Shown: positions 53,622 to 64,000 of the stretch, one piece after another
Position numbering within the stretch: the stretch's first letter is position 1
Layout: each line of letters starts with the position of its first letter
Assembly (NCBI RefSeq): GCF_900100175.1
Contig: NZ_FNEM01000019.1
Coordinates: 1-64,000, forward strand
Source of the DNA: Ferrimonas sediminum
Lineage (GTDB): Bacteria; Pseudomonadota; Gammaproteobacteria; Enterobacterales; Shewanellaceae
Reading direction: 5' to 3'
Length of the DNA stretch: 64,000 nucleotides
Program-made: the position numbers and the translations under genes
The notes under the pieces: generated by a model
Database searches by the model: none
What the model was told of the DNA's origin: nothing
What the model saw: the letters and a program-made list of their open reading frames with translations, nothing else

Positions 53622-54551
53622 ATGGAGCTCATCCGCGGTATACACAATCTGCGCCCGAGGCATCGCCGGTGCGTATTGACCATTGGTAATTTTGATGGCG
53701 TTCACCTGGGCCATGCCGAGGTGATTAAGTCTCTGGTTGCTAAAGGCAAAAGCATGAACCTTCCGGTAACGGTGATGCTGTTTGAGCCACAGCCTCAGGA
53801 GCATTTTGCTGGCGATCGTGCCCCGGCTCGCATCAGTTTATTGCGGGACAAGCTGCGGCGGTTGCAAGCGCTTGGGGTGCAGCGTGTGCTGTGCGTCAGC
53901 TTTAACCATCGCTTTGCCGAGCTTAGCAGTGAGCAGTTTATCGAGCAGTTACTGGTGCAGAAGCTGGGTGTTAAATACCTGGTGGTCGGCGACGATTTCT
54001 GTTTCGGCAAGGGCCGTAAAGGCAGTTTTGATACCTTGATGACCGCTGGCCGGCAACACGGTTTTGATGTGGTACCGACGGCCAGCTTTAAACTGGCCAG
54101 TCAACGGGTCAGCTCGACGTTAATTCGTCAGGCTTTGCAACAGGGGGATCTGAATCTGGCCAACCAGATGTTAGGGTACCCTTATCAGATCACCGGCCGC
54201 ATTGCCCACGGACGCAAGCTGGGGCGCACCATCGGTTTCCCGACGGCGAATATCCTTATGAAACGTAAGGTGGCGCCGGTGAACGGGGTGTTTGCGGTGG
54301 AGGCCATCGACCCTCAGGGTCAACGATACCCTGGTGTGGCCAATGTCGGCGTTCGGCCGACGGTGGCGGGCAACCGCTGCCAGCTGGAGGTTCACCTGTT
54401 CGATTACGAGGGTGATCTGTATGGCGAACACATGCAGGTGCTGTTGATAGAGCACCTGCGACAAGAGCGGGCATTTGAGTCATTGGATGCCCTGAAGAAT
54501 CAGATTTTCAAGGATGCGGAGCAGGCCCGACGCCTGCTGTCTGTGTCTTAA
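53622..54551 (+). CDS. ribF: Bifunctional riboflavin kinase / FAD synthetase
   Basis: 309-residue enzyme converting riboflavin to FMN and FAD. N-terminal FAD synthetase half with nucleotide-binding TIGNFDGVHLGH (about 20-31) and the VGDDFCFGKGRKG region; C-terminal riboflavin kinase half with GRKLGRTIGFPTANI (about 190-204). The ATG at 53622 follows AGGA. It lies 68 bp after murJ and 33 bp before ileS. Confidence 0.96.
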   Translation: MELIRGIHNLRPRHRRCVLTIGNFDGVHLGHAEVIKSLVAKGKSMNLPVTVMLFEPQPQEHFAGDRAPARISLLRDKLRRLQALGVQRVLCVSFNHRFAELSSEQFIEQLLVQKLGVKYLVVGDDFCFGKGRKGSFDTLMTAGRQHGFDVVPTASFKLASQRVSSTLIRQALQQGDLNLANQMLGYPYQITGRIAHGRKLGRTIGFPTANILMKRKVAPVNGVFAVEAIDPQGQRYPGVANVGVRPTVAGNRCQLEVHLFDYEGDLYGEHMQVLLIEHLRQERAFESLDALKNQIFKDAEQARRLLSVS

Positions 54552-54584
54552 CAGCTTTTAGCCTGAGTAATGGTGAAAGGATCA

Positions 54585-57407
54585 ATGAGCGACTATAAAT
54601 CAACGCTAAACCTGCCGGAAACCGATTTCCCGATGCGAGGCAACCTGGCCAAGCGGGAACCGGAAATGTTGAAACAGTGGGACGAGAAAGCGCTTTATAA
54701 AGCGATTCGTGCCAGCCGTCAGGGAGCGAAGCCATTCATTTTGCATGATGGCCCTCCGTACGCCAACGGCGACATCCACATTGGTCACTCAGTTAACAAG
54801 ATTCTGAAAGACATTATTATCAAGTCCAAGACGCTGGCGGGCTTCGATGCCCCCTATGTGCCGGGTTGGGACTGCCATGGTCTGCCGATTGAGCTGAAGG
54901 TTGAAGGTAAGGTGGGTAAGCCAGGGCAGAAGATCTCTGCCGCCGAGTTCCGCCAGAAGTGCCGCGAGTACGCCCATAAGCAGGTGGATGGCCAGAAAGC
55001 CGACTTTATTCGCCTGGGGGTACTGGGTGAGTGGGACAAGCCTTACCTGACCATGGACTATGGTACCGAAGCGGAGATCATCCGTTCATTGGCCAAGATC
55101 ATCGATAACGGCCACCTGCACAAAGGCGCCAAGCCGGTGCACTGGTGTACCGATTGCGGTTCGGCTCTGGCGGAAGCAGAAGTGGAGTATGAGGATAAGA
55201 CCTCTCCCTCCATCGATGTTCGCTTCACGGCGGTGGATGCCAAGCTGGTGGAAGACAAGTTTGACTGCGCCGAGGGCCACACCGGCCACGGTCCGCTGTC
55301 GGCCGTGATCTGGACCACCACCCCCTGGACCCTGCCTGCAAACCGTGCCGTGTGCCTGCACGCCGATCTGCAGTACGCCCTGGTCCAGGTTGAAGGTGAG
55401 CAACCTGAGCGACTGATCCTGGCGGCGGATCTGGTGAAAGACGTCATGGATCGCGCTGGCATTGAACAGTTCCATAATCTTGGCTTCTGTCAGGGTAAGG
55501 ATCTGGAACTGCAACAGTTTAACCACCCCTTCTATGAGATGACGGTTCCGGCAATCCTGGGTGATCACGTGACCACCGAGTCCGGTACCGGAGCGGTGCA
55601 TACCGCCCCTGGGCACGGCCAGGAAGACTTTGTGGTGGGCAACAAGTACAACCTGGAAGTGGCCAACCCTGTGGGCAACAACGGCGTTTACCTGCCGGAT
55701 ACCCCGCTGTTTGCCGGTCAACATGTCTTTAAAGCCAATGACGCCGTGGTTGAGGTATTGAAGGAGAAGGGGGCGCTGCTGCATCACGAAGCGTTCCGCC
55801 ACTCCTACCCGCATTGCTGGCGCCATAAGACGCCGATCATCTTCCGAGCGACGCCACAGTGGTTCATCTCCATGGACCAGGCCAAGCTGCGAGAGCGCTC
55901 GCTGGAAGAGATCAAAGACGTTCAGTGGATTCCGGACTGGGGCCAGAGCCGCATCGAAGGCATGGTGGCCGGACGTCCTGACTGGTGCATCTCCCGTCAA
56001 CGTACCTGGGGTGTGCCTATTGCCCTGTTCGTCCACAACGAAACCCAGGCGCTGCACCCGAACTCGGTTGCCCTGATGAATATGGTGGCTGACAGAGTGG
56101 CCGAATCCGGCATTCAGGCCTGGTGGGATCTGGACGCCAGTGAACTGCTTGGAGAGGAAGCCGACCAATACCATAAGGTGCTGGATACCCTGGATGTATG
56201 GTTTGACTCCGGGTCTACCCACGCCTCGGTGGTGGATGCCCGTCCTGAATTTAACGGTGCCGAAGCCGATCTGTACCTGGAAGGTTCTGATCAGCATCGC
56301 GGTTGGTTCATGTCCAGCCTGATGACCGGCGTTGCCATCAAAGACAAAGCCCCCTACAAGCAGGTGCTGACCCATGGCTTTACCGTGGATGGCAAGGGCC
56401 GCAAGATGTCCAAGTCCATCGGTAACGTCATCAGCCCGCAGCAGGTGGTGAACAAGCTGGGTGCCGATATTCTGCGCCTGTGGGTGGCGTCCACCGATTA
56501 CACCGGTGAGATGACGGTATCCGATGAGATCCTCAAGCGCAGTGCCGATGCTTATCGTCGTATTCGTAACACCTCTCGCTTCCTGTTGGCCAACATGAGC
56601 GGCTTTGAGCCGTCTCGAGATATGGTCGATCTGGATGAGATGGTAGCACTGGACCGCTGGTTGGTGGGCCGTGCCTATCAACTGCAGCAGGAGATTGTGG
56701 CTGCTTACGACGAGTACAACTTCCTGGCGGTGACTCAGAAGCTGATGCGTTTCTGCTCCATCGAGCTGGGCAGTTTCTATCTGGACATCATCAAAGACCG
56801 CCAGTACACCGCCAAGGCCGATGGCCTGGCGCGTCGCTCCTGTCAGTCTGCGCTGTACCTGATTACCGAGGCCATGGTGCGCTGGATGGCGCCGATCATG
56901 AGCTTTACCGCCGATGAGATCTGGCAGCTGATGCCGGGTGAGCGTGGCGAGTTTGTGTTCACCCAAGAGTGGTTCGACGGCCTGGCGCCGCTGACCGACA
57001 GTGCCGCCCTGACCGATTCTGAGTGGCAGACGCTGGTGGAGGTATTGGCCGAGCTGAACAAGGCATTGGAGCAGGCGAAAGCCGATGGCGTTAAGAACCG
57101 CCTGGAAGCCGATGTCACACTGTACGCCGATGGCGAGCTGAAGGCCCTGCTGGACCGCCTGGGCGATGAGCTGCGTTTTGCCATGATCACCTCCAACGTC
57201 ACCGTTGCTCCGCTGAGCGATGGCGGCGATGCCACCGAGACTGAGTTGGCTGGCCTGAAGGTGAAACTGGCGAAGACCGAAGCGGCGAAATGTGAGCGCT
57301 GCTGGCACCACCGTGAAGAAGTGGGCACACTGGAGGCTCACCCGACACTGTGTAGCCGCTGTGTGACCAACGTCGACGGCGAAGGCGAAAGCCGACAGTT
57401 TGCATAA
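54585..57407 (+). CDS. ileS: Isoleucyl-tRNA synthetase
   Basis: 940-residue class I synthetase. HIGH motif [10 protein letters not shown] near residue 63, editing (CP1) domain about 180-390, KMSKS motif [11 protein letters not shown] near residue 605, and the C-terminal zinc-finger [10 protein letters not shown] / CSRC pairs. AAAGGA lies just before the ATG at 54585. Followed by lspA; its stop overlaps the lspA ribosome-site region, a well conserved operon. Confidence 0.97.
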   Translation: MSDYKSTLNLPETDFPMRGNLAKREPEMLKQWDEKALYKAIRASRQGAKPFILHDGPPYANGDIHIGHSVNKILKDIIIKSKTLAGFDAPYVPGWDCHGLPIELKVEGKVGKPGQKISAAEFRQKCREYAHKQVDGQKADFIRLGVLGEWDKPYLTMDYGTEAEIIRSLAKIIDNGHLHKGAKPVHWCTDCGSALAEAEVEYEDKTSPSIDVRFTAVDAKLVEDKFDCAEGHTGHGPLSAVIWTTTPWTLPANRAVCLHADLQYALVQVEGEQPERLILAADLVKDVMDRAGIEQFHNLGFCQGKDLELQQFNHPFYEMTVPAILGDHVTTESGTGAVHTAPGHGQEDFVVGNKYNLEVANPVGNNGVYLPDTPLFAGQHVFKANDAVVEVLKEKGALLHHEAFRHSYPHCWRHKTPIIFRATPQWFISMDQAKLRERSLEEIKDVQWIPDWGQSRIEGMVAGRPDWCISRQRTWGVPIALFVHNETQALHPNSVALMNMVADRVAESGIQAWWDLDASELLGEEADQYHKVLDTLDVWFDSGSTHASVVDARPEFNGAEADLYLEGSDQHRGWFMSSLMTGVAIKDKAPYKQVLTHGFTVDGKGRKMSKSIGNVISPQQVVNKLGADILRLWVASTDYTGEMTVSDEILKRSADAYRRIRNTSRFLLANMSGFEPSRDMVDLDEMVALDRWLVGRAYQLQQEIVAAYDEYNFLAVTQKLMRFCSIELGSFYLDIIKDRQYTAKADGLARRSCQSALYLITEAMVRWMAPIMSFTADEIWQLMPGERGEFVFTQEWFDGLAPLTDSAALTDSEWQTLVEVLAELNKALEQAKADGVKNRLEADVTLYADGELKALLDRLGDELRFAMITSNVTVAPLSDGGDATETELAGLKVKLAKTEAAKCERCWHHREEVGTLEAHPTLCSRCVTNVDGEGESRQFA

Positions 57408-57417
57408 CGGAGAGATG

Positions 57418-57918
57418 ATGCCACAGTCATGGAGTCAAAGCGGCCTGCGTTGGATGTGGGTTGCGGTGGTGGCGCTGGTGCTGGATCAGGCAACGAAGTT
57501 GGCGGTGATCGCCAACTTCCAGTTGTTTGAAAGCATCCCGCTGATCCCGTATCTGAACCTTACCTATGTGCACAACACGGGGGCGGCGTTCAGTTTCCTG
57601 GCAGAAGCCGGTGGCTGGCAGCGCTGGGCCTTTGCCGGTTTTGCCTTGGTGGTGACCATCGCCCTGACGGTGATGATGCGTCGCCAGGCCCATTCGCTGT
57701 GGCGCCTGAATCTGTCTTATGCGCTGATCATCGGCGGGGCCATCGGTAATGTCATCGATCGCCTGGCCTATGGTTATGTTGTCGATTTTATTGATTTTTA
57801 TGTCGGTGCCTGGCACTGGCCTGCATTTAACATTGCTGACAGTGCCATCTGCGTCGGAGCGGTTTTGATGATTCTCGACAGCCTGCTGGATGGTCGTCGG
57901 CCCAAGGAGGCCTCATGA
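57418..57918 (+). CDS. lspA: Lipoprotein signal peptidase LspA
   Basis: 166-residue four-helix membrane aspartyl protease that removes lipoprotein signal peptides. Catalytic aspartates in [16 protein letters not shown] and FNIADSAI, plus VLDQATKLA and [15 protein letters not shown] lies 5 nt before the second of two tandem ATGs, chosen here. Its stop overlaps the fkpB start. It would mature NosL and the thioredoxin-like lipoprotein of this window. Confidence 0.96.
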   Translation: MPQSWSQSGLRWMWVAVVALVLDQATKLAVIANFQLFESIPLIPYLNLTYVHNTGAAFSFLAEAGGWQRWAFAGFALVVTIALTVMMRRQAHSLWRLNLSYALIIGGAIGNVIDRLAYGYVVDFIDFYVGAWHWPAFNIADSAICVGAVLMILDSLLDGRRPKEAS

Positions 57919-58361
57919 GCCAGATAACCATTGGCAGCAACAGCCAGGTGTTTGTGCATTTTGATGTGGAACTGCCCGATGGCACGGTGGCGGACAGCAC
58001 CCGGGCCCACGGCAAGCCGGCCCGGCTGACCCTGGGTGATGGCAGCCTCAGCGGCGCTTTTGAAGCCGCCATCAAGGGGATGGAGAAGGGAGAGAAGCGT
58101 CGTTTCTCGCTGGATCCTCAGCACGCCTTCGGCGAGCGTAACCCTGACAATATCCATCATCTGGACCGGACTCAGTTTGCCGCGGACGCCGATCTGAGCG
58201 AAGGTACCATCATGGCGTTTGATACACCGGACGGCAACCAGGTTCCCGGGGTGATTCGGGAGCTGGCCGGTGATTCGGTTACCGTGGATTTTAACCATCC
58301 ATTGGCGGGCCAGACGGTGATTTTCGATCTGGAAGTGCTGGACATCGTAATTAAGGACTGA
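57915..58361 (+). CDS. fkpB: FKBP-type prolyl isomerase FkpB (SlpA)
   Basis: 148-residue SlyD/FkpB-like cytosolic isomerase with an FKBP half split by an IF chaperone insert (about 70-125). Signature [19 protein letters not shown] and [16 protein letters not shown] [18 protein letters not shown]. Overlaps lspA by 4 nt and precedes ispH by 2 nt, the usual order lspA-fkpB-ispH. Confidence 0.95.
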   Translation: MSQITIGSNSQVFVHFDVELPDGTVADSTRAHGKPARLTLGDGSLSGAFEAAIKGMEKGEKRRFSLDPQHAFGERNPDNIHHLDRTQFAADADLSEGTIMAFDTPDGNQVPGVIRELAGDSVTVDFNHPLAGQTVIFDLEVLDIVIKD

Positions 58362-58363
58362 TT

Positions 58364-59293
58364 ATGCAGATTCGACTGGCTAATCCCCGAGGCTTTTGTG
58401 CCGGCGTTGATCGCGCCATCAGCATTGTCGAGCGCGCGCTAGAGCTGTTTGAGCCGCCGATCTATGTGCGTCACGAAGTGGTGCACAATCGCTATGTGGT
58501 GGACAGCCTGCGCCAGCGCGGGGCGGTGTTTGTGGACGAGTTGCACGAAGTGCCGGATAACAGCATCGTGATCTTCAGCGCCCACGGGGTGTCTCAGGCG
58601 GTTCGTAAGGAAGCCGATGCTCGCGGGTTAAAGGTGTTTGATGCCACCTGCCCACTGGTGACCAAGGTGCATATGCAGGTGACCCGTGCCAGTCGTAAGG
58701 GGCAGGAGTGTGTCCTCATTGGTCATGCCGGCCACCCCGAGGTGGAAGGCACCATGGGGCAGTACAACAACGACGGCGGCGGCATCTACCTGGTGGAATC
58801 ACCGCAGGATGTGGCCAACATGTCGGTAAGGGATCCAGACAACCTGCATTTCGTGACCCAGACGACCCTGTCGGTGGACGATACCGCCGAGGTGATCGAT
58901 GCCTTGCGTGCTCGCTTCCCCTCCATTGCCGGTCCCCGCAAAGATGACATCTGCTACGCCACCCAAAATCGCCAAGATGCGGTGAGGGAGCTGGCGTCCC
59001 GCTGTGACCTGGTACTGGTGGTGGGCTCCAAAAACTCCTCCAACTCCAACCGTCTGCGCGAGCTGGCGGAGAAATCCGGGGCCCGGGCTTACCTGGTTGA
59101 CGGTGCGGACGACATCAACCCCGAATGGCTGGGTGAGGTGACCACAATTGGTGTCACCGCCGGTGCTTCGGCTCCGGAAGTGCTGGTAAAAGGGGTGGTG
59201 ACCGAGTTGCAAAACTTGGGAGCGGCCGACGTTGAGGAGGCCACTGGGCGAGAGGAAAACATTGTCTTTCAGGTTCCTATTGAACTGAGATAA
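58364..59293 (+). CDS. ispH: HMBPP reductase IspH
   Basis: 309-residue iron-sulfur enzyme for the last step of the MEP isoprenoid pathway. Three cluster cysteines in [26 protein letters not shown] and [25 protein letters not shown] and [12 protein letters not shown] complete the active site. Last gene of the operon, ended by the terminator at 59316. Confidence 0.97.
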   Translation: MQIRLANPRGFCAGVDRAISIVERALELFEPPIYVRHEVVHNRYVVDSLRQRGAVFVDELHEVPDNSIVIFSAHGVSQAVRKEADARGLKVFDATCPLVTKVHMQVTRASRKGQECVLIGHAGHPEVEGTMGQYNNDGGGIYLVESPQDVANMSVRDPDNLHFVTQTTLSVDDTAEVIDALRARFPSIAGPRKDDICYATQNRQDAVRELASRCDLVLVVGSKNSSNSNRLRELAEKSGARAYLVDGADDINPEWLGEVTTIGVTAGASAPEVLVKGVVTELQNLGAADVEEATGREENIVFQVPIELR

Positions 59294-59315
59294 GCCTGTT
59301 CCCAGAAGTTATAAG

Positions 59316-59348
59316 AAAGCGCTGCCCATCGGGGTGGCGCTTTTTTTT
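59316..59348 (+). terminator. Terminator after ispH
   Basis: Stem AAAGCGCTGCCC / GGGTGGCGCTTT (one G-T pair) followed by a run of T residues. Confidence 0.85.
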
Positions 59349-59399
59349 GCCTGTCTTAAGCTTTAATGACACGGAATGTGCGGCAGCCACAAGGATGTT

Positions 59400-59954
59400 A
59401 TGGCCAGTCATACTCAATGGGGAATATCCCTGGTTGAGGTGTTGGTGTCGGTGGTGGTGTTGGCGGTGGGCCTGTTGGGCACCCTGCAACTCCACATCGT
59501 CGCTAAACGCAGCAGCTTTCAGTCTTTTCAGCATGCCCGCGCCATGAACATGGCCGCCGACGCATTGGAACGAATGCGTCTGAACCCCACCCAGTTAGCC
59601 GGTTACCAGGGACACTATGGCGTATCCCTGATCCCTCAGCCTGAAGTGTCTTGCCACTCTGATACCAGTGTCATTGTCCCCTGCAGTGCCGAACAGCTAC
59701 GGCTGTGGGATCGGTTTCAGTGGCAACAGAGGCTGTTGAGTGTGGCCGAGGTCAGTGGCCAGGGAAACCGGAAGATGACCCAGGTGGTGGGGTGCATCCA
59801 TGTCGACGGGAGTCGGGTCGGGGTGGTGGTCAGCTGGCAGGGGCTACAGCAGGGCGTGGATTCGGTGACGGAGGCCGATGGCTGGCGCTTTGATTGTGGT
59901 ACCGCGACAGAGCGGCGCCGGCAGGTCTACCTGGACTCGATGGTGGTTCCATGA
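59400..59954 (+). CDS. pilV: Minor type IV pilin PilV
   Basis: 184-residue prepilin with the class III signal: short leader, then G/ISLVEVLVSVVVLAVGLLG (cleavage after Gly, Glu at +5). Body matches PilV with two or more cysteines (VSCHSDTSVIVPC). AAGGA lies 5 nt before the ATG at 59400. Minor pilins prime pilus assembly together with PilY1. First gene of the pilVWXY1 operon; overlaps pilW by 4 nt. Confidence 0.9.
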   Translation: MASHTQWGISLVEVLVSVVVLAVGLLGTLQLHIVAKRSSFQSFQHARAMNMAADALERMRLNPTQLAGYQGHYGVSLIPQPEVSCHSDTSVIVPCSAEQLRLWDRFQWQQRLLSVAEVSGQGNRKMTQVVGCIHVDGSRVGVVVSWQGLQQGVDSVTEADGWRFDCGTATERRRQVYLDSMVVP

Positions 59955-60907
59955 GCAGGGCCAAGGGGCTGACACTGGTTGAGCTGCTGATCGCCATGGT
60001 GCTGGGGGTGTTTGTCCTGACTGCGGTGCTGGGGGTGTTCGTTAGCTCCTCCGCCTCGGTGACCTCTACCGGTCAATACAACCAGATTCAGGAGTCGGCG
60101 CGACTGGCCCTGCGGTTGATGAGTGATGACCTGTCTCAGGCGGGGTTTTATGCCGGACTGACCGGCACCTCACTGACCACCCGTAATGTCGGCGTCGATG
60201 CGGTGGTGAATAACGACTGTGCCGGTCTGGGGCTGAACAACGCCAGCCTTCCCGCCGCCAGAGGGTATTTCCGGTTTATCTGGAGTTACCGCCAGACCTC
60301 GGAGCCGCTGATGACCTGTGCCCGGCATGCCCTGCCGGGCAGCCATGTGTTGCAGGTAAAGCGATTGCTGGGGCCGGATGTGGCGGTGGCGGCGCTGGAT
60401 GATAATCGCTACTACCTGGTGGGCAATCATGCCCAGGCGAGGTTGTTTGCTGGTAACCAACTGGCACCGACGCTGACTCAGGGACGCTATTGGCAGTGGC
60501 AGCACCGGGTGTATTACGTCGAGCGGCGAGACGATGGCATACCGGTTCTGAAGTGGCGTCAGCTCTATGTTAACGGTGGCATGGTGGAGGAGGAACTGGT
60601 TGAAGGGGTGGAGATGCTGCAGTTTCGTTTTGCCGTAGACAGCCTCGGGGATGGTCAGGTGGACAGCTATATGACGGCGTCTGCCCTGAGTGAGGCTCAG
60701 TGGGATGGCGCCCTGGAGGTGATGGCGGTGACCCTGTATCTGGTGGTGCGGGCGGCCAATGATGATGCGGCCGGTATTAGCGACGGCTCGGTGCGGCTGA
60801 CTTTGCCTGATGGGGTGCTCACCTACGGCGACGGCATTCCCCGTCGCCTATTTTCCACCACCGTGATGGTGCGAAATGCGGCGCTGGTGGCCGGGGGGGC
60901 GGGATGA
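59951..60907 (+). CDS. pilW: Minor type IV pilin PilW
   Basis: 318-residue prepilin with leader MSRAKG and cleavage motif G/LTLVELLIAMVLGVFVLTAV. It has the typical PilW middle (ESARLALRLMSDDLSQAGFYAG) and several cysteines. The start ATGA overlaps the pilV stop and its own stop overlaps the pilX start. Part of the priming complex. Confidence 0.9.
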   Translation: MSRAKGLTLVELLIAMVLGVFVLTAVLGVFVSSSASVTSTGQYNQIQESARLALRLMSDDLSQAGFYAGLTGTSLTTRNVGVDAVVNNDCAGLGLNNASLPAARGYFRFIWSYRQTSEPLMTCARHALPGSHVLQVKRLLGPDVAVAALDDNRYYLVGNHAQARLFAGNQLAPTLTQGRYWQWQHRVYYVERRDDGIPVLKWRQLYVNGGMVEEELVEGVEMLQFRFAVDSLGDGQVDSYMTASALSEAQWDGALEVMAVTLYLVVRAANDDAAGISDGSVRLTLPDGVLTYGDGIPRRLFSTTVMVRNAALVAGGAG

Positions 60908-61344
60908 GACGAGATCGGGGGGCGGTGCTGGTCGTCAGTTCGCTGTTGTTACTGGTATTGATGGTGATCGCCCTGGCCCTAACCGGAGCCAGTCGCAACG
61001 TGATTCAGGCCGAAGTGGCCAGCGCGGCCCGAAGTCGGGTACTGCAGCAACTGCATGGGGCCCTGGATGGCTTTATTGAACGTCAGCGCCTGGCCAGGGC
61101 CGACAGTCTGTTGCTGACCAACAGCGGTGAGGTTAGTGAAGCCGATGCGGTATTCGCGGTACAGCACGGCGTCAGTTTTATTACCGAAGGGCCGTGTCAG
61201 CGGCAACAGGCGGCCGACGCGGGTAGCCATTTTGTCTGCCGCATCAACCAGGTGAGATCCAGCAAGCGCTATGGCAAGGGGGGGCGTGGCCAGCAGAGCA
61301 TCACCACCGGAGTTCAGCAGCAGGTTTTGGTGGTGGGGAACTAG
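60904..61344 (+). CDS. pilX: Minor pilin-like protein PilX
   Basis: 146-residue protein with the PilX start RRDRGAVLVVSSLLLLVLM, a hydrophobic N-terminal helix lacking the usual Glu +5, as in PilX proteins, and two cysteines in the short globular part. Overlaps pilW by 4 nt and ends 1 nt before the pilY1 ATG. Confidence 0.85.
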   Translation: MRRDRGAVLVVSSLLLLVLMVIALALTGASRNVIQAEVASAARSRVLQQLHGALDGFIERQRLARADSLLLTNSGEVSEADAVFAVQHGVSFITEGPCQRQQAADAGSHFVCRINQVRSSKRYGKGGRGQQSITTGVQQQVLVVGN

Positions 61345-61345
61345 T

Positions 61346-64000
61346 ATGAGGGCACTCTGTGTGGCACTGATGATCTGGACAGCCTGGGGACGGGCGGATG
61401 ACACCGAGTTGTATGTCTATGGGGGAACAGTTGCCAGCGACCGCCGCCCCCAGGTGCTGATCATTTTTGATAACTCCGGTTCGATGTCCACCGAAGAGGA
61501 GGAGGCGCCGCCGCCGTTTAACCCGGCTCAGGATTACAGTAATGGCCAGGATCAGGGACGGTTGTTTTACGTTCGGGGTCAGTTGAATGATAACCTGCCT
61601 GATCCGGCCCATGGCAATGAGTACCGTCACTTTCCGGCGACGATGAACGGCTGCAGCAGCAGCCTGGTGCCGGTGTCGGATTCGGGTCACAGTGTGTTGC
61701 AGCACAATGGTTATTACACCGACGTGGTGCTCAGCTTTCGTCAGGGCGGCCGGGCCGATCGTGACTGGAAATGGCGCCGAATGCCGGTGAGTCTGAAAAA
61801 GGCCCATAACCAGGGAGCTCTAAGCCAGTTGGGGTTTGATTGCCTGCAGGACTTACGGGATCGGTTGACGACGAATGCGGCCAATCATCCACTAGTCGCG
61901 TTCGCCCAGCCCGGGTTTCCGCGAAACCTTGACCAGACCCAGCCCTACGATGGCAGCGATAGCTCACTGCCCCCGGCGCAATTGGTTACCGCTGCCGAGG
62001 CCTCGCTGTCGCAGACCGGCTTTGCTGGCGGTGATAGCGTCACCCTGTTTACAGAGAACTACCTCTACTACCGTAAAACCGCAGTACCGGCGACGCGCAG
62101 TCGCTTGGCGATTGCCAAGGACACCATTACCGACATCGTACAGAGCACCCCAGGGGTGGATTTCGGACTGGCGGTATTTAATGGCAATGGCAGTGACGAC
62201 GGACTGCTCAGCGGCAGTCATGGCGGCCGCCTGCTTAGTGCCATTCAGCCGATGACGCCATTAAGTAAGGCCAGCCTGATCAGCACCATCGACGGCCTGT
62301 CGGCCAGTACCTGGACTCCGTTATGTGAAACCCTGTTTGAGGCGTATCGCTATTTCAGTGGCGGCGAGCCGCTGTTTGGGGGCTCGGCGCCGGTGTTTGG
62401 GGTGCCCTTTGCGGAGTCAGGCCGTTATCTGAGCCCATTTGTTACCTGTCAGCCTCAGGCGTACGTGGTGCTAATCACCGATGGTTCACCCACCAAGGAT
62501 GAGGCGGCCAACGGTGTTTTGAGGGCGGAGTTGGGGATTGGCGTGTCCGAACGGGTGTCGGTGTACGACCCTTACCGTACTCTGGGGTATGGCGACTGGG
62601 CCGATAACTACCTGCCAGCGGTGGCCGAACACCTGTACAGTCAGGACATTAACACCGCGGCCTCGGGCCGTCAGAGTGTGGTGACTTACACCATTGGCTT
62701 TTCTCAGGATGCCATCGACAGTGCCGGAGCCCTGCTGGCGGAGACGGCTCACCGTGGCGGTGGCGAGTATTTTGCGGCTGCCGACGCCTTAGCACTGCAG
62801 AATGCCTTGCAGCGGGTATTTTCTGAGATTCTGGCGGTTGACGCCAGTTTCACCTCCCCATCGATTGCCGCAAACAGTTTTGATCGCACTCAGACGCTGG
62901 ACTCGGTGTACTACTCGATGTTCCTGCCCTCGGATCGGCCGCGCTGGGCAGGAAACTTGAAGAAGCTGCGCATTCTCGGCTCGGGACTGGTGGTGGATGC
63001 CAGGGGGGAGGCCGCCATCGATGTCGGTGGCAACATTGCCGAGACCGCTTGCACCTACTGGACCTCGGTGGCCACCTGCGCCCTGGCCAGCAGCGGTGGG
63101 GATGGCAATTCGGTGATGGAGGGGGGCGCGCTGGAAGCGATGCAGACCCAGCCGCAGCGGCGGGTGCTGACCGAACCCGCCGGCGTGACCGGGTCCTTGG
63201 TGACCTTGTCGCAGAGCACTCTGGAGCAGCGTGCCGGCGGCCAGCAATCCCTGCTGGCGGATTTGGGTGGCATTGATCTCGCCAGCCTTGGCGATTGGGT
63301 GCGCTGGTTGCTGGGAGAGGATGTGGACGACGAAGATGGAGATGGTCTTAGCAGGGAACGCCGTGAAGATTTGATGGGGGATCCGCTGCACTCCAAGCCA
63401 CTGGCGATTCACTACGGCGGAACCAAAGGGGTGCGTATTCTGGTGGGAACCAATGCCGGAGCCCTGCATATGTTTGAGGATGGTGGCGCGACGATAACCG
63501 AGAGCTGGAGCTATCGCCCCTATCGTTTCACCGGTCAGACCCCGATGCTGAGGCAAAACCCGCAAACCGGTGGCCACAGCGTCTATGGGGTCGATGGCCC
63601 GCCGGTGGCCTGGGTGGTGGATCAGGATGCCGACGGTAACATTGAGGCGGCTCAGGGAGATAAGGTGTGGGTCTTTTTCGGCCTGAGAAGGGGCGGGCGC
63701 GCCTACTACGGCATGGATCTCAGTGACCCGGACCAACCCAGGCTGATGTGGGTGAAAAGCGCCCAGGATCCGGGAATGGGTTTGCTGGGACAAACCTGGT
63801 CTGAGCCGGTGTTAACCAGAATACCCGATCACCCTCAAGGGAATCTGAGTGTCGCGGCTGCCCGGCCGGTGTTGATTGTTGGTGCCGGCTATGACAGCAA
63901 TAAAGACGCCAACGGCGTGGGGACGGCAGATTCGCTCGGTACCGCAGTGCTGATTCTGGATGCCGAGAGTGGTGAGCCGGTGCATCAGTTCGCCAACCAG
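61346..64000 (+). CDS. pilY1: PilY1 pilus tip adhesin, partial
   Basis: 885 codons open from ATG 61346 to the window end, so the 3' end is missing. Signal peptide (about 1-16), a von Willebrand A domain with MIDAS motif DNSGSMS and VLITDGSPTKDE, then the start of the PilY1 beta-propeller (GDPLHSKPLAIHYGG, VGTNAGALHMF) and a calcium loop DQDADGNIE. PilY1 sits at the pilus tip, promotes assembly with the minor pilins and senses surfaces. Adjacent to pilX as expected. Confidence 0.92.
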   Translation, partial: MRALCVALMIWTAWGRADDTELYVYGGTVASDRRPQVLIIFDNSGSMSTEEEEAPPPFNPAQDYSNGQDQGRLFYVRGQLNDNLPDPAHGNEYRHFPATMNGCSSSLVPVSDSGHSVLQHNGYYTDVVLSFRQGGRADRDWKWRRMPVSLKKAHNQGALSQLGFDCLQDLRDRLTTNAANHPLVAFAQPGFPRNLDQTQPYDGSDSSLPPAQLVTAAEASLSQTGFAGGDSVTLFTENYLYYRKTAVPATRSRLAIAKDTITDIVQSTPGVDFGLAVFNGNGSDDGLLSGSHGGRLLSAIQPMTPLSKASLISTIDGLSASTWTPLCETLFEAYRYFSGGEPLFGGSAPVFGVPFAESGRYLSPFVTCQPQAYVVLITDGSPTKDEAANGVLRAELGIGVSERVSVYDPYRTLGYGDWADNYLPAVAEHLYSQDINTAASGRQSVVTYTIGFSQDAIDSAGALLAETAHRGGGEYFAAADALALQNALQRVFSEILAVDASFTSPSIAANSFDRTQTLDSVYYSMFLPSDRPRWAGNLKKLRILGSGLVVDARGEAAIDVGGNIAETACTYWTSVATCALASSGGDGNSVMEGGALEAMQTQPQRRVLTEPAGVTGSLVTLSQSTLEQRAGGQQSLLADLGGIDLASLGDWVRWLLGEDVDDEDGDGLSRERREDLMGDPLHSKPLAIHYGGTKGVRILVGTNAGALHMFEDGGATITESWSYRPYRFTGQTPMLRQNPQTGGHSVYGVDGPPVAWVVDQDADGNIEAAQGDKVWVFFGLRRGGRAYYGMDLSDPDQPRLMWVKSAQDPGMGLLGQTWSEPVLTRIPDHPQGNLSVAAARPVLIVGAGYDSNKDANGVGTADSLGTAVLILDAESGEPVHQFANQ

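Noticed and set aside
55086..57341. 751-codon open frame antisense to ileS
   Set aside because: ileS is unequivocal on the plus strand; the antisense frame has no domain or start signal.
1..64000. CRISPR array or prophage
   Set aside because: No spaced direct repeats, cas genes, integrases or phage structural genes were seen anywhere in the window.

Overview
The window is chromosomal DNA of a gammaproteobacterium, most likely of the Shewanella/Ferrimonas part of the Alteromonadales. The case rests on gene content and order: octaheme SirA-type sulfite reductases with SirC/SirD partners, the trmB-yggL-glsB-yggN and yggS-proC-yggT-yggU-rdgB-hemW blocks, small DUF3545 and DUF4426 proteins typical of Vibrionaceae/Alteromonadales, and a type IV pilus minor-pilin cluster downstream of ileS-lspA-fkpB-ispH. 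No transposase, integrase, phage gene or CRISPR array was seen.

Left part (1-20.8 kb): a tRNA-Phe gene and a membrane-anchored winged-helix regulator, then the most striking region. A minus-strand set encodes a dedicated cytochrome c heme-attachment apparatus (CcmF/NrfE-like, a CcmH/NrfF-like protein that has lost one active-site cysteine, and a thioredoxin-like lipoprotein). Divergent from it are two consecutive copies of a six-gene sulfite-respiration module: octaheme cytochrome SirA, a periplasmic rhodanese-like protein, an FKBP prolyl isomerase with a methionine/glycine-rich tail, a CcmI/NrfG-like TPR protein, a Tat-exported four-cluster ferredoxin SirC and the NrfD-like quinol dehydrogenase SirD. 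Copy 1 ends in a strong terminator and copy 2 has its own leader, so they are separate transcription units. Copy 2 runs on into nosL-nosD-nosF-nosY copper-handling genes, with no nosZ in the window. Working model: SirD takes electrons from quinol, SirC relays them to SirA, SirA reduces sulfite at a heme c-copper site, the CcmF/CcmH/Trx/TPR proteins attach the unusual CX15CH heme, and the Nos proteins (perhaps with the Met-rich FKBP) supply copper.

Middle part (20.8-51.4 kb): housekeeping genes. These are yggX-mutY, trmB-yggL-glsB, yggN, a LysR regulator, the hemW-rdgB-DUF4426-yggU-yggT-proC-yggS block divergent from the twitching ATPases pilT-pilU, a TetR regulator whose start lies in a 20-bp perfect inverted repeat, a GGDEF/EAL protein with a degenerate GGDEF site, ndh, yciA-ltaE, nfo, ung, a hemerythrin, a DUF3545 protein, tal-pgi, an exported EF-hand-like protein interrupted by an in-frame TGA, an AGCS symporter, yaaA and an M28 metallopeptidase.

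Right part (51.4-64 kb): rpsT, then murJ-ribF-ileS-lspA-fkpB-ispH and the minor pilin genes pilV-pilW-pilX with the start of pilY1, which runs off the window.

Several gene-poor gaps hold terminators without an obvious gene, or very short open frames; these are reported as candidates only.
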